Shown here in pieces: positions 45,586-56,699 of a DNA stretch of 64,000 bases. Each line of letters begins with the position of its first letter. The first letter of the stretch is position 1. The DNA is from Symsagittifera roscoffensis (lineage: Eukaryota > Xenacoelomorpha > Acoela > Convolutidae), in assembly GCF_963678635.1 (NCBI RefSeq), contig NC_087068.1, positions 8,006,027 through 8,070,026 of the forward strand. Direction: 5' to 3'. The position numbers were made by a program, and so were the translations under genes. Under the pieces are notes generated by a model. The model saw only the letters and a list, made by a program, of their open reading frames with translations. It was not told the DNA's origin and ran no database searches.

Positions 45586-46137
45586 GTGAATCGAGTCTCG
45601 ATTGAGCAAAGAATCGTTGCCAGGGACAAGAAGTCGCTACTGGGCCTAGTAGGAGTTCTGGACGCCGAAATCCTCAGTGAACTAACTGACGAAGATGTGA
45701 CCCTCAGACTTATGAAAATTGCAATTAGGAACAGAGATTACGAAGGATTCGCCAGGATAGACCCTTACATCAAGACCTTCTGGAATTCGGCAGCGGTGAT
45801 TGATAGCTGCATAATCATAGACGACTGGATTGCAGTTCTATCGCGGCTGCACCGTTTGCACCCGGGACTGTGGTGGCCGATAATTCATAGAGATATCGTC
45901 AACTTTTGCAAAAACTGCAGAGAATGTACAAAATTCGACGAACAGAATTTGGAAAGGGATCTTTTGACAGCCGAGGAGAGAAGAGAACTTTGTGAAAGCA
46001 GGCTTCGAGTCAAGGTGGTCAAGAAGGACCACCAAAGCAGGGATACCTCACCCAAACCCAAGTTGGAATCCACCCAGATCGCGAATACACCCTACTACAA
46101 ATCTCTAGAACAACTCGCGAAATCGGCGAACGAGTAG
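45586..46137 (+). pseudogene. Integrase zinc-module remnant (H2C2)
   Basis: 183 codons. LSRLHRLHPGLWWPIIHRD and NFCKNCRECTKFDEQN give the histidines and cysteines of the integrase N-terminal zinc finger. No D,D-35-E catalytic core follows; the rest is charged and ends at TAG 46,135-46,137. The region 45,308-45,585 before it has overlapping basic frames that I cannot assign. Confidence 0.6.
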
Positions 46138-46312
46138 ATGACCTGGAAAAGGAAATTGTCCCATGAAGAGGGTTGCCGAGCTCTCCGTACTTTATCGGAG
46201 AGAAATCAGCTCTTAGCGGCCTCCCTCAGAAATAGTCTTACAACGGGGACTCTCAGATTCAGACAGTACGCCTCAGATTCGCCAACAACTATTACTAAAT
46301 GTAAACTAGTCC

Positions 46313-47320
46313 TTGCTTTTATCTAATCCGAACTCAGTCGAAGTATTCAGGAAAGTGGCGAATCGTAAATCGGGAAAACAATTATTTAAGTGCTTTGAGG
46401 ATAAAATTATCAGAATTACTCCTTCTACCTATATTACGGCAGCGGGTAAAGTGATTAGGAAAAGTGATATTTCGTTAAGACTTAAAAATCCACAAGTTTC
46501 AGGTCACCAGGGACCCAGCAAACCACTCTTGGGGAAAAAGTTGAAGAGACAGAGAAAATTCTCCTCCTCGTCCTCCTCTGACGAACCTCTGGTTCCGAGA
46601 GCTAAGGCACAACAGAAACAGTTGACAGCTACAACTAGAATGGATACTCCGACAGATCCTAAAAAGGGGAAATTCCGGGCAATCGCCCCCAACGTGATCA
46701 GATCCAGCACCCCAATTCAAACACCCAGACCTGCAATTCCAGTTGACGACCTAACGAAATCGTCTTTCAGTTCAGGCGGTATTATCAATCCTCCGGTAGC
46801 GACGTCATCAACGGTCGCTCAACCCTTGTGCTCGAAAGCTGTTCCGATATCTATCAGAGTGGATGAAAGACCACTTTCGACCAGGAAGGTAACGATACAA
46901 CCAGGCGCGGAAGTAGTATCGGATGCCACAGGTCTACAACCGGTCTCCTCCGAAGACGATCATGCGACAGAATTAAATGTCACACCCCAGTCCTGCTCTT
47001 TGTCAATCCTTAAGCAGACACCAGAAAGCAGCCCCAATAAGACGCCAACTTCACCACAGAAAATACTTGCTAAGGCCACAGAAGATCAAGATGGGAACGA
47101 ATCCTCCTCCTCGGGAATCCTCCTCCTCGGGAACAAAAGACAGACACAGTTTTATGGCAGCCCCATACGACATGCGGTCAAAGAAGTCTCAGAAGCATCT
47201 ACACCTGGCTTTTCGGGCGGACTGACAGTTCCGGTTTCTCCTGTAGAGCTATCTTCGTCGCCATCACCAAGAAGAAAAATGAAAGTATTTAAAAAGAATA
47301 AAGTGCAGCCTCAAAAGTAG
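46313..47320 (+). CDS. Unassigned 335-codon frame in the 3' part of the LTR element
   Basis: It is open from MLLSNPNSVEVFRKVANRK to KVFKKNKVQPQK. It is rich in Ser, Pro, Thr and Lys and has a Ser7 run, a repeated SSSSGIL-type segment (15-bp DNA duplication near 47,098-47,127) and basic patches at both ends. No domain was recognised. Its intactness contrasts with the broken gag and pol, and it ends 90 bases before the 3' LTR. It could be the integrase C-terminal tail, an accessory protein of a deletion derivative, or captured sequence. Confidence 0.5.
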   Translation: MLLSNPNSVEVFRKVANRKSGKQLFKCFEDKIIRITPSTYITAAGKVIRKSDISLRLKNPQVSGHQGPSKPLLGKKLKRQRKFSSSSSSDEPLVPRAKAQQKQLTATTRMDTPTDPKKGKFRAIAPNVIRSSTPIQTPRPAIPVDDLTKSSFSSGGIINPPVATSSTVAQPLCSKAVPISIRVDERPLSTRKVTIQPGAEVVSDATGLQPVSSEDDHATELNVTPQSCSLSILKQTPESSPNKTPTSPQKILAKATEDQDGNESSSSGILLLGNKRQTQFYGSPIRHAVKEVSEASTPGFSGGLTVPVSPVELSSSPSPRRKMKVFKKNKVQPQK

Positions 47321-47400
47321 AAGACCCAGCTAAAACAATCTTAAAACTCTTACTTAAAACTCTTTTGTTGTAATTGAATTTCTGTTGATCAGAAATTTTT

Positions 47401-47413
47401 GAAGTGGGGCAAG
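47401..47413 (+). other. Polypurine tract
   Basis: GAAGTGGGGCAAG immediately precedes the 3' LTR, where plus-strand priming would occur. Confidence 0.7.
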
Positions 47414-47678
47414 TGTGGTACGGCGGGTGTGCCTCCCTTTATGTAACGTAACGTGTTGTGTATTGAATTGATTATAGAGGTCATTTTGTAAGTCTGAGTG
47501 AGTTGATGATTATGTCAAGGCCGGTACTTGCCGACCATGTTAATGTTCATTGCTGAATGAAAACCACTGTCTCGTTATCTGGTGAAAGATACAGATATCT
47601 CAACATTGCTTTATTAACCAATTCACATTTTATTACAGTAACTTTTGTAACTAAGAGTCTGTCGGTTGACATCCCACA
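47414..47678 (+). repeat. 3' LTR
   Basis: 265 bp, TGTGGTACGGCGGG to ACATCCCACA, equal in length to the 5' copy with about 12 substitutions and no gaps. Confidence 0.93.
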
Positions 47679-47683
47679 ACGGC
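47679..47683. repeat. Target-site duplication ACGGC (right copy)
   Basis: It matches 42294-42298 exactly. Confidence 0.85.
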
Positions 47684-49830
47684 GTATCGTAGTCAGCGAA
47701 CTAGTACGGCCCAAAAGTCTATCCCAATTCAATTGAAGTACATGAAAATAATTCGTTAATATTAGCAACGCTTATCATTTTGTACTAGCCAATGCATGGG
47801 AGGTAAGGTTTTTTATTGAACGTTATGAAGATATGCCTTAATATTTGATTATGCCAATTTAGGCTTACGTTATACAAATTCATTAGCTAAAACATAGGCA
47901 AATTACGCTCTTTAAATAAGAATGTAGAAGTAGGGCAAAAAACGTGACTGAGTATTCGTTCGAAAGTTGATTTTAAGATTTAATTTTCGCTGCGGAAAAA
48001 GTGTTGATCTTAAGATATTGTTGAGCTTCAACGTGATATATTTTTTCCTCGGATTTTGAAAGTTTTACTTGAACTCTTTGACACTATTCCAACTGTCTGT
48101 TGGCTGTTTTCTTTTGAAAATTTTATTAATTTTGTGAGAAAAATTACATTCGATAGTATTTAATTTAAATTCGACTTTTCTGCCATTTTCATCTTTATTT
48201 TTTTGTAATTTTTTTTGCAGTAAACAACTGTAAGCAAAATATTCATAAAATATATGTGTTTGTATTAATTTTTATTGCTAAGATTGAAATACAATCAAAT
48301 TAATATTTACCGTATCAGGGCCAAGCAATCAATGTGTCGACCGAACTTCAATGCGTTTGAGGACTTTTTCGAAGAGAAAACGTTGAAGTTTTTTAATATA
48401 TTTCATGAAAATGTTCGTCGACTTTGCGCTGCCAAGATTTGATTGGTTTATTTTCAGTGTTTACCGCCTACTCCACACTTACTATTTGACGCATGTTGCT
48501 AATTGTCTTCTCTCGTTATCGGTTACATAATAGTCGATTTCAAGTTTAGTTAATCCATCGTTTTTGGTGCCGTTAAACAATTATATTCAGTGTCGTTCTT
48601 TTTTTGGTTGAATCAAATGAATATTGCGTAAAGCTAAATGATTTCAAGGTAAAATTGCGTGTTTTGTCTAAAAAAAACGACATTCACAAGAACGATAAAA
48701 GTCATATTTGTTTCTGACACCTCTTGTTTTTTATCACCAAAAGTTAGAAAGTTGACTTCTTAGTAATTTTTGGATAGTGCTGCGGAAGCCAGAAGTTTTT
48801 ATTAACATACCAAATTTTAGCCCGTTGGAAAGCCGGTAGCCAGATCTAAGGTAACAAACGAACACACAAACACGTATACACCAACCTTCCTACACGCACT
48901 CACACACCCAAACGCCCACAAGAAATTTTTAACATGTATTGAACAGGAAAAAGTTTCAAAAAACAAAAGTTTGGCAGGCTGCGGTTTAAAAAAAGTAAAA
49001 ATATTATCGTCAAGAAACCGTCAAGGGATTATTTGGCTGGTTGCAATTTTGAATTCGTATCAAATAATAAGGATAGAATACTTGTTATTTTAATTTTGAT
49101 AGCACGGTTTTGTTCATATTGGCTAAGTTTTAATATTGAACCCTACGTATACGTGGACTAATTACTAATTGTTTTCATTTTTTTATTTGACTTTCTGATA
49201 AGTTCAAATATTTGATAAAATTTCAGGCTAAAGCGATTTGGGATAGAGAGTGTCCCGGTCAGGTTTGTAGATGTTATATCACTTAAATAGCTTAAATTTG
49301 TACTTTTTATTCACATGAGTTTCCAAATGAATTTGACGTTTCATCAAATTGCAGCTGCGTCACAAAAATTATCATTAAAAATGCTGTAATTAATGATCAG
49401 AGATTTTTGTTCATTATCAATTGACTTAATTAAGAAAAGTTTTCTTGCGAAACTTTTTCTATATGAAATATCACCCATGTACTGCAATTGCATATATTTT
49501 TCACATCATAACTGAATATCACAATTGCCCCCTGCATGTGTTTGAGATGTGAATGAACCAGCCGAAGTATCAACTAGCCGAAAGTTATGATGCAAAGTAT
49601 ATATAAACCAATCGAAAGTTACGTCATTTGAATGAAACTTGTAAGAATTTTTCAATTGTTTCCATACATATTTGTTACATAACTGTTATCGAACAGTTAC
49701 TTATTTTAAGTTTTTTTTTTGTAATTTAAGCTTATGTATCAGCTGGTTGATATGTCGGCTAGTTGATATACCAACATGTTCTCTGCTAATTGATTAACAG
49801 TTTTTTTTACTGGAGTGATGATCTTTTCAG
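47684..49830. other. Rest of DRC7 intron 12
   Basis: AT-rich. It contains a CA-rich patch (about 48,860-48,925) and a foldback at about 49,557-49,795: CCAGCCGAAGTATCAACTAGCCGA on the left and TCGGCTAGTTGATAtacc on the right. No exon was seen. Confidence 0.5.
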
Positions 49831-50523
49831 GTTGATCACACGGCACCTCAGCCGAAGCACTTGGTGTTGTATGAGACATATTTGACTCTATTGAAAAGGG
49901 AGGAGGCGTCTATCAAGACAATCAGAGACATCGAGGAAGAGGTCAGTATAGTCGCCAATCAGTTCACCTGTTGACAGTTGTTTGGGGATTCAGCTGTTAA
50001 TCGCAGCAGGGAATTTTTTATTTTCCTTCGTCTGTAATCTGATATCAGATAAAAGATCACTACGTGTTATACCACCAAAAATCCCGACTTTTTCATATGA
50101 TCTTTTAAAAACCTTTACTCCTTTGTTTGTAATCTGATATCAGGCATATCAGATAAAAAGTTAACTAAGTGTTATACCCCCAAAATCCCGTCTTTTTCAA
50201 ATGATCTTATAAAAAAATGCGATCGTTGTTAGAAATTTTTTTTATTATTTATAAATTTTAGATTTGATAGCAATTCCGCTCCGAACTTTTCTTCTCATTC
50301 TGTAGATAACGAGGGCTGACTTGAGCCTGCATACTACATCTTAATACATGATTGTTGCATGTTATTGAATGTCTGTGGCATTGTAATGTCCGTGTTTTTT
50401 CTGTCTGTCCAGATAGAGCAGTTCCTGAATCTGCGCGCGAAAGAGGAGGGCAGTCCTGTATTGGAGGTGTCTCACTATGACACGGAGAAGAATGACGAAA
50501 TTAAACGACAGAGGAGACTACTC
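49831..50523 (+). CDS. DRC7: DRC7 homologue, exons 13-14 (last ones found)
   Basis: Exons 49831-49941 (VDHTAPQPKHLVLYETYLTL, KREEASIKTIRDIEEE) and 50413-50523 (IEQFLNLRAKEEGSPVLEV, HYDTEKNDEIKRQRRLL), both phase 0, residues 647-720. The charged helical region fits DRC7. Exon 14 ends at a good donor (CTC|GTAAGT), so the coding sequence continues. Family proteins are roughly 850-880 residues, so about 150 residues are not accounted for. I found no matching plus-strand exon up to 64,000; it may lie beyond the window or have been missed. Confidence 0.88.
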
Positions 50524-50546
50524 GTAAGTTATTCTGTCACCCTATG

Positions 50547-50628
50547 GATCTCTTTAAGTATATCCCCCTCGGGTACATAGTAACGAATATCCCCCTTTTC
50601 CAAAAGGGGAACATAGTTAAAGAGATCA
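50547..50628. mobile_element. Short foldback element 23 bp after the DRC7 exon-14 donor
   Basis: GATCTCTTTAAGTATATCCCCC and GGGGAACATAGTTAAAGAGATC are imperfect inverted ends about 80 bp apart, with CCCCCTTTTCCAAAAGGGG inside. It resembles the TTAACAATC family in layout. Confidence 0.65.
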
Positions 50629-50995
50629 CATCCTTTTAAGTTAATCTAATTTTTTCAAATTTTATTGCCTCTCAGAAGTAACAGTGTTAGTAAGTTATGT
50701 GTGAATAATAATTCTGTGATTCATGAATCGTCATTCAATGCTGCTTACGTATGCAGATAATTTAAATAGAAAAAATGTTAAAAGACTGAAATGATTTCGT
50801 TTCCAAAAATTGTTATCAGAGTTATAAAATGTTTCTTTTTTTTTGCGACAAAACAATGAATATATGTTGGAATTTAGTAATATTTTATATATGTAAAAAC
50901 TTTAAACCACTTTTAGGAATGATACACATTTTTGCACACTTGATCAAATGTCTCGAACTTTAAATTTCAACGGCTATTTTTTCAGTTGCGTTCAT

Positions 50996-53900
50996 TTACA
51001 TGATTTCCTCCATAACCACTCGATCCATACTGATGTCCGGACAGAATTTCTTGGCTACTTTGTTCATGTTCTCCAGTTTCTCCCCTATCAGGTCATGTTC
51101 ACTCTGGTCACAGCATACCACGGGCTTCTCCTCTCTGAAGCATAGTTTGTTCTTTTTTGAAAAAATTTTTGTTCTTTCGTGAACACTTTTCGTTCTTATG
51201 TACACACTTTCTGTTCATTTTTGAAGTTTAGTTTTTTGATGAACATTTTAAGACCATTCATTCACAAAGGAAAGGACGAACAAACGAGCTTTTCAGCTCA
51301 CCACGGAGAATCGCTGTTGTGAGCCTGCTTAGGAACTACATGCGATTTCTTATTGTTATTTTTCTGGGCTGGGTAATGATGCCTCATCCTCAAGCAACGA
51401 GCACGGATCATGGTGGGTCTCGAACATCCGACCTTTCGATTGAGAGGCGGAGATGTAACCACTTCACCACCTATCCTCCAACTTACTCATAGTATCCGAT
51501 CCCAACTTACTCGTAGTATCCGATGTATCTCTCGTATCTGTCTCCTTTGATGTCTTTGGCTGATTTGCCCTCTTCGTGCGGCCACTTCTTCATTTTGGCA
51601 GTCACAATTGAGAACCCAGACCACAAGTCACGTCCAAAGGCCGCTATCATCGTACACTTACCTGTGATAAATATTATCATTTCATCGTGAGATGTGACAA
51701 GCTTGAATTCAGACTTTCGTTATGAGATTCCAAAATGTCGAAAAACTAAATTTCATTTGAGATCTCGATTTTTACCGCATTTACAAAAGCCTGCTAGAGT
51801 TTCTAGAACTTTATAAAGTGAATAAGTAGTCCTACATTTGATTTTTTCAGTCGGCCAGTATACTTTCTTCAAAGATGTCATTCTGGCTAGAATTGGGTAT
51901 ATATGCCAGATGCTTTTGGAGACTTCGGCTCTGAATTCCTGAAAAATCACTGGATTCTAAGTCATCCGTTTACAAAGATTAAAACAGTTTTACTCAGTGA
52001 TACGCATTTTAGCCTAGGCTCTGATACAGCATTGGTTTTCTCGTAATTTTTGAGCTTTGAAACTATTAATTTGCCTGCAAGGCTTACATTAATTTTAGTA
52101 TTCTCCTTTTTTACCAAAGGATTTCACGTGTTTTATAAGAAGTTTTATTGATTGAATAGTTGGTTTTTCCCCTCATTAAAAAATCAATGTGACAGAATTT
52201 TCTCGGAGAATAAAAAAAATACGAGTAGTTGGCATTTAATGATAAACCAAGCAAAATATATTGGAAGGATAATGTTAACTAGCAGGAACATAAGCAATTA
52301 ATTAGGAATTACTAGCCTCGAGGGGTTTGTCACTTCCGATGTCCAGTACTTGCAGATTGGGAAGAGCCGAGTACAGGAACGTAAAATTGCGCCAAGGTAT
52401 GCTATGCATAGGGTTGTCTCTAAAATAAATATAATTTTTCAAGAATTATAATTGGATATGCGTTTCTTATTTTGAAGTTATCGCGACTTACTTAGTTTTA
52501 TTTGTGATGAACGGAAGTACTTGCTGGAGTAGCCCCCTTATTTTTTAAGTAAGCGTAAGCATTAAATAACCAAAAACATTGTCACGACTTTCTCAGTTTG
52601 TTATTTTGTGTTAATGTTCGAAAAGAAAACACAAATTCAAGATGTGAAATTTTCTCCTTAGCAGTTTTTGGGAAAAATTATACAAGAATTTCATACTCAA
52701 ATTTTAATTTTTTCGTGATTTGACAACTCTTGATTTTTTTTTAGTTAGTTTGTTTAATTCAAGGCAAATGAGTTTCTTCAATAAAAAAAGTTCAAAAAGC
52801 GTAAAAAGACGTGAATGACTTTTATTTTAAAAAAAGATTTCCCAAAGGAATAGAAAAAATTTCTTATTAATTCACTTTTCTCAAATTAGATTAGTTTTAT
52901 CAGAAAGTTTTATTCATGAAATATTCTTAAAATTGAAAGAACTTATAGTCTTTAACTGTTTTTTAACAGCAATAAAAGCAGTGAAGACTCTTATATAGGT
53001 CTTGATTATTTTTTGTTATTGTTTTCCGAAAAAAAATTTTTTAAATTTGTTCACGCTCAATTTTGATTTTTTGCGATTTGGTTTTTGATTTGTTTTTAAT
53101 TTCATTTCATTTCAATTTTTAAAAGGAAGGTAAACTCCGCTATCAAACAGCAAAAGTGTAAATATGGCAAAAAGGTGATTGACTTCTAATTTCAAAATGG
53201 ATTTTAATGTTCTGATTCCCCAGCAGAATTAAAAGTTTATCTATTAACCGGTTTTCACAAATTGGTTTAATTTCATCAAAAAAGCACCAATCATAAATTG
53301 TTCTTGAAATTCAAAGAGCTTTGAGAACATAAACTTTTTCTTTAAAATTCGAAAAGAACTTTTTAAAAACAAGTCGTTTTTTTTCTGTTTCTATGCGTTC
53401 ATTACTCTTTTCTGACTGCCAAATGGCTATGTTTTATTTTATTGACACGTTTTTGAGTTGTTTGATGACTATGTTATAATTGCTTAAGAAAAATCTAGCT
53501 TGAAATTGTCTTATGGTCGCTCTATTGTGTACAAGTGTGATGGAGTGGTCCCAATAAAAAGCAAGGTGACAGAGGGGTCCCAAATATTGCCACGTTTAAG
53601 CAAATGCAGCATTTAATTATGCCAATGGACGCCACACGATCGTTCTAACTGTTTTTTCTCAAATGTAGATAACGTGCCTCATTTGCGACTTGATATTTGC
53701 TTTGATTTTTAGCACCGAGGCAAAATGAACAATTTTGAAGCACCTTATTTACATTAAGGAACCCGTTTGTTTCTCGTGACCCAACTATCACACTTGTACG
53801 TTTTACTGTTACTGATGATTAATGAGGATGGTTTTTGAAGTAGTCGCCGTAATACTTTTTTTAAGTGAGTTTAATTTTCCTAGATATGATGGAATACGTT

Positions 53901-56626
53901 CACTAAACCGATGTGTCAGTAATCGAGTTACATAATAGTTAAATCAATAGTGTTATTAGAGATTTATAGAATTGATTTGCTAAAACTTCTAAAAGATTTT
54001 TACAGCGCTTTTACTCTTGAAGTTGCTCTAATAATTCTAGGACAACAAAAAACTGACGCGATTTCAAGCCAAAGGAACTTGAGGTCGAATTTCAAATTTT
54101 TTACGTGCTTCAAAACGCCATCTTTAGTGGGATGTGTTATTCCCACAAAAAAAGTTTGCAAATAAATTTGTAAAGGGTTGAATGTTGTAATATATTTAAT
54201 CCCTTTCAGTCATGATTCAGATTTCAAAAAGAAATGCAAAAAATTGTCTCAAAGTTGACAAAACTCGTCTGAACTTTTTCGTTCAATAAATTACATCATT
54301 CAACGCTCTACTCCTCGGAAATAGAAAAAAAAAACTGAAAAAAGTTAGAACAAATTTAGATTCAAAATGATTCGGAATTTTTTTATTTTCTGTTCGAAAT
54401 TACTATGTATGGAACATTCTGTGCAACTTGCGCAGCAACCGCGATCACTTGTTTATAATATGCTTTAAGAAAGCTTAACTTGTCCTTGTACAGTTTGAAA
54501 AATTGGAATTAATGTTTTTCTGTAATAATAAATTGTTGTAGATCAACTTGATGGAACCACATATTATTTCCATTAACTTCCTTTCATAACCCTTAAAACT
54601 GAATTGCCTGCATCGACCATCTCTACCTGAGATTGAGGAATTCTAGGTTCTCCTGTGGCAACTGTTCCGGAAAGTCCGTGAAGTCCATTTCTTTGATGTC
54701 ATTTTGGTCCAGCCATAGTTCCCTCAGACTGGGCTCGATTACTTTAGGGAATGAGGAGAGGCTGGAAAATAGCAAATTGTCACTGGCTTATTTAATTATT
54801 TTAATTATTTTGAAATAATTTGGCGTTGATTAATCAAAATTCACGCAGCTTTCAAAACTGAGATTGAATAATCAAATTACACGGAACTTTTGAAATTGAG
54901 ATTGAATTATGAAAATTCGCGAAACTTTTAAAACTGAGATTGAAAAAAAAACAACAAGTTTTTAATTTCATCTGTTTTTGAAAGTATCACCCAAAAAGTT
55001 TCAAATGAAGGCGATTTGGAGTTCAAAATAACGCAAAAAAGGAACTATTGCAAAAAGTGTTTTTGTTCAATGAATGGGGCTCGAACCTTGGACAACGGTA
55101 CTGTTGGCTGTGCTCTTACCTGTTGTGACTGAGGTAGAGGATGTCTAGGTTGGAGAAGGGACCATAAAGAAGGTCTCCATTGTCCACATGCGAACCTAAG
55201 CAAAAAAACTATTTGCCTCTGATGAAGGCTCCTTTGATTATGTTCCACAACTAATTCACTATTTTTGGAAACGTGTTATGAGAAAGATTTTATATTTGAA
55301 AGGTCCAATTGGTTTATAGGTTAGTATTGCGAATGAAACGCTTTCATAGCGCATTTGAGTTCATGAACCCTTAAGTTGGAAAATAGTCGTCAGCTAACAC
55401 TTCTAGGTTGTTTATGATTTCTTGTGTGACCTTTAATTATTTTTTGATGCAAAAAAATTTTTTTTTGAATTTACTGATGAATAGATTGACTTTTTTTTGT
55501 TTTGTTCCGACCACTTCGCGAAATGAAGGGAAGGAACTATGGCGTAGGTTGTGTTTTTTCTTCCTAATTTTGACCTCGCCAAATCTCATAGGAAGCTCAA
55601 ACGTGTTATCATATTAAAGCTTTTTCAGCATTTATTCGGATTCTGAAAAAAATCCAAACAAATGTCTCACTGTCGAGAAAGTTGGTCTGAGTTTTTCCGA
55701 ATTTCAGACTAAGTTTCACAAAATTTAGTGATGCTGCAATTTTACTGCAATTGAAACATTAACTTAGCTATTAGAACCCCTCATTGTGCAGTTTTTGATC
55801 TAATTCAAACGCCGTTACAAAATTTTTTTTTAGAAAATAAAAAAATTCCCTTTTTTTGAATTTTTTTTACGTAAATCATCGTAGTCGAAATCATCGTAGT
55901 CTGTGCTATCGATCCTTGTTTTTATCTAGCTTACTCTGTATGTCATTATGACTCAAATCCAGGATATTATTCTCCGCGTCATCGTCCATGTTGAAGTCTT
56001 TAAACGGCTGGTAGACTTCTTCTCCAATACAGCCAGAGCAGTGACTGAAGTTAGCCACTGTGACTGTACTAAAACATGTCTTCGTGTCCTCGTGCAGTCC
56101 TTCGGCTGTGACTATTTGGAAGCACATTTTGTTGTTGCAGAACAGACCGGTCGGAATGTCTCCTGTACATGTGCATACAATTTTTTGTACAAGCGAAAAG
56201 GTTTGCGTGTGTTGGCAGTCGTGTTCAAATGTCTTGATGCCATTTTTATTAAGCGAAGATAATGATTGTGGTCCAAGTTTTCTGTGCTATGTCCGACCAA
56301 TCCCGGCTTGTGCTACAAGGTTTTCTTGCTTTATTTTGATTGATTTGTTTGGGAAACGCAAATAGCTTTTTTATTTAATCACATTTAATCTGTTTCCAGT
56401 TTCAAACTGAAAGTTTTCTTTTATCTTCAAAGAATAACAGTATTTTAAATTCGATCTTAGAGATAGATTGTGGATGATTGATCTAAGACCCCACCTGTTC
56501 TGTGAACAATTAGGTCACAAGGGTAGTCGGATGTCCATTCTGCTTGGGATCCACACTTGGAGTAGTCCTCTGGGCTGATACACGTTAAAGCTCTAGTGCC
56601 ACCAACTAACGATGCAATTACAACCA
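50996..56626 (-). CDS. Secreted-type Cys-rich and leucine-rich-repeat protein, first exon missing
   Basis: Exons: 56626-56495, ~56,315 or less-55935, 55195-55120, 54761-54627, 52419-52317, 51938-51836, 51661-51511, 51134-50996 (stop). The first begins mid signal peptide (VVIASLVGGTRALTC) after an acceptor, so its Met is further upstream. A Cys-rich N-terminal part follows (CTCTGDIPTGLFCNNKMCFQ, FSHCSGCIG). Leucine-rich repeats come next: ILDLSHNDIQ, SNLDILYLSHNSLSSFP, SLRELWLDQNDIKEM, LEFLNLRDNPMHSIP, LPNLQVLDIGSDKPLE, MTSLKKVYW. The C-terminal ~95 residues contain CKC and CC and have no recognised fold or membrane span. Phases agree across all junctions from exon 2 on; the exon 1-2 junction is unresolved. 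The intron after 52317 needs a GC donor (GAG|GCTAGT). LRR ectodomains usually bind ligands or adhesion partners; a specific role cannot be given. Confidence 0.78.
51365..51478 (-). mobile_element. tRNA-derived SINE in the last intron of the LRR gene
   Basis: On the minus strand, GGTGGTGAAGTGGTTACATC (A box, about 51,452-51,470) and a B box GTTCGAGACCC (51415-51425) are at tRNA-like spacing. A non-tRNA body (CATGATCCGTGCTCGTTGC, TTGAGGATGAGGCATCA) follows. Confidence 0.7.
52420..54626. other. LRR-gene intron with a repeat of the CCAACTGTCAGTTGG family
   Basis: 2.2 kb. About 52,980-53,440 matches the repeat core (TTAAAAGGAAGGTAAACTCCGC, AACAGCAAAAGTGTAAA) in plus orientation, with a degraded end (CTGCCAAATGGC). 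About 54,190-54,440 has GGTCGGAAC-family fragments (GGAACATTCTGTGCAACTTG). No exon was seen. Confidence 0.55.
55196..55934. other. LRR-gene intron
   Basis: 0.74 kb, AT-rich; it holds AAGGAAGGAACTATGGC-type fragments of the GGTCGGAAC family near 55,500. No coding sequence was seen. Confidence 0.45.
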
Positions 56627-56699
56627 CTGAAAAATAATTACTCAATTGATTAAAAAACACAGAGGCGAAATTAACCTTGTCATGTTATTAGTTTATAAG

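Larger units (their letters stand above)
42299..47678 (+). mobile_element. Decayed 5,380-bp LTR retroelement inside DRC7 intron 12
   Basis: Two 265-bp direct LTRs, a PBS-like TGGCGCAGCCAGCAG after the first and a purine tract before the second define a complete outline in the same orientation as DRC7. Gag, protease and RNase H are recognisable but broken by frameshifts and stops. RT is missing between protease and RNase H. Integrase is reduced to its zinc-binding module, and an unrelated-looking repeat block and long tail frame fill the rest. The LTRs differ at about 12 of 265 positions by eye, so the insertion is not recent. Gag knuckle spacing and the protease suggest a mag/SURL-like clade, with moderate confidence. 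Confidence 0.9.

Noticed and set aside
56457-56660. Met at 56,660 as the start of the LRR protein (MFFNQLSNYFSV)
   Set aside because: A clear acceptor (TTATTTTTCAG) lies between that Met and the hydrophobic segment, so the Met is most likely intronic and the real start lies in an upstream exon.
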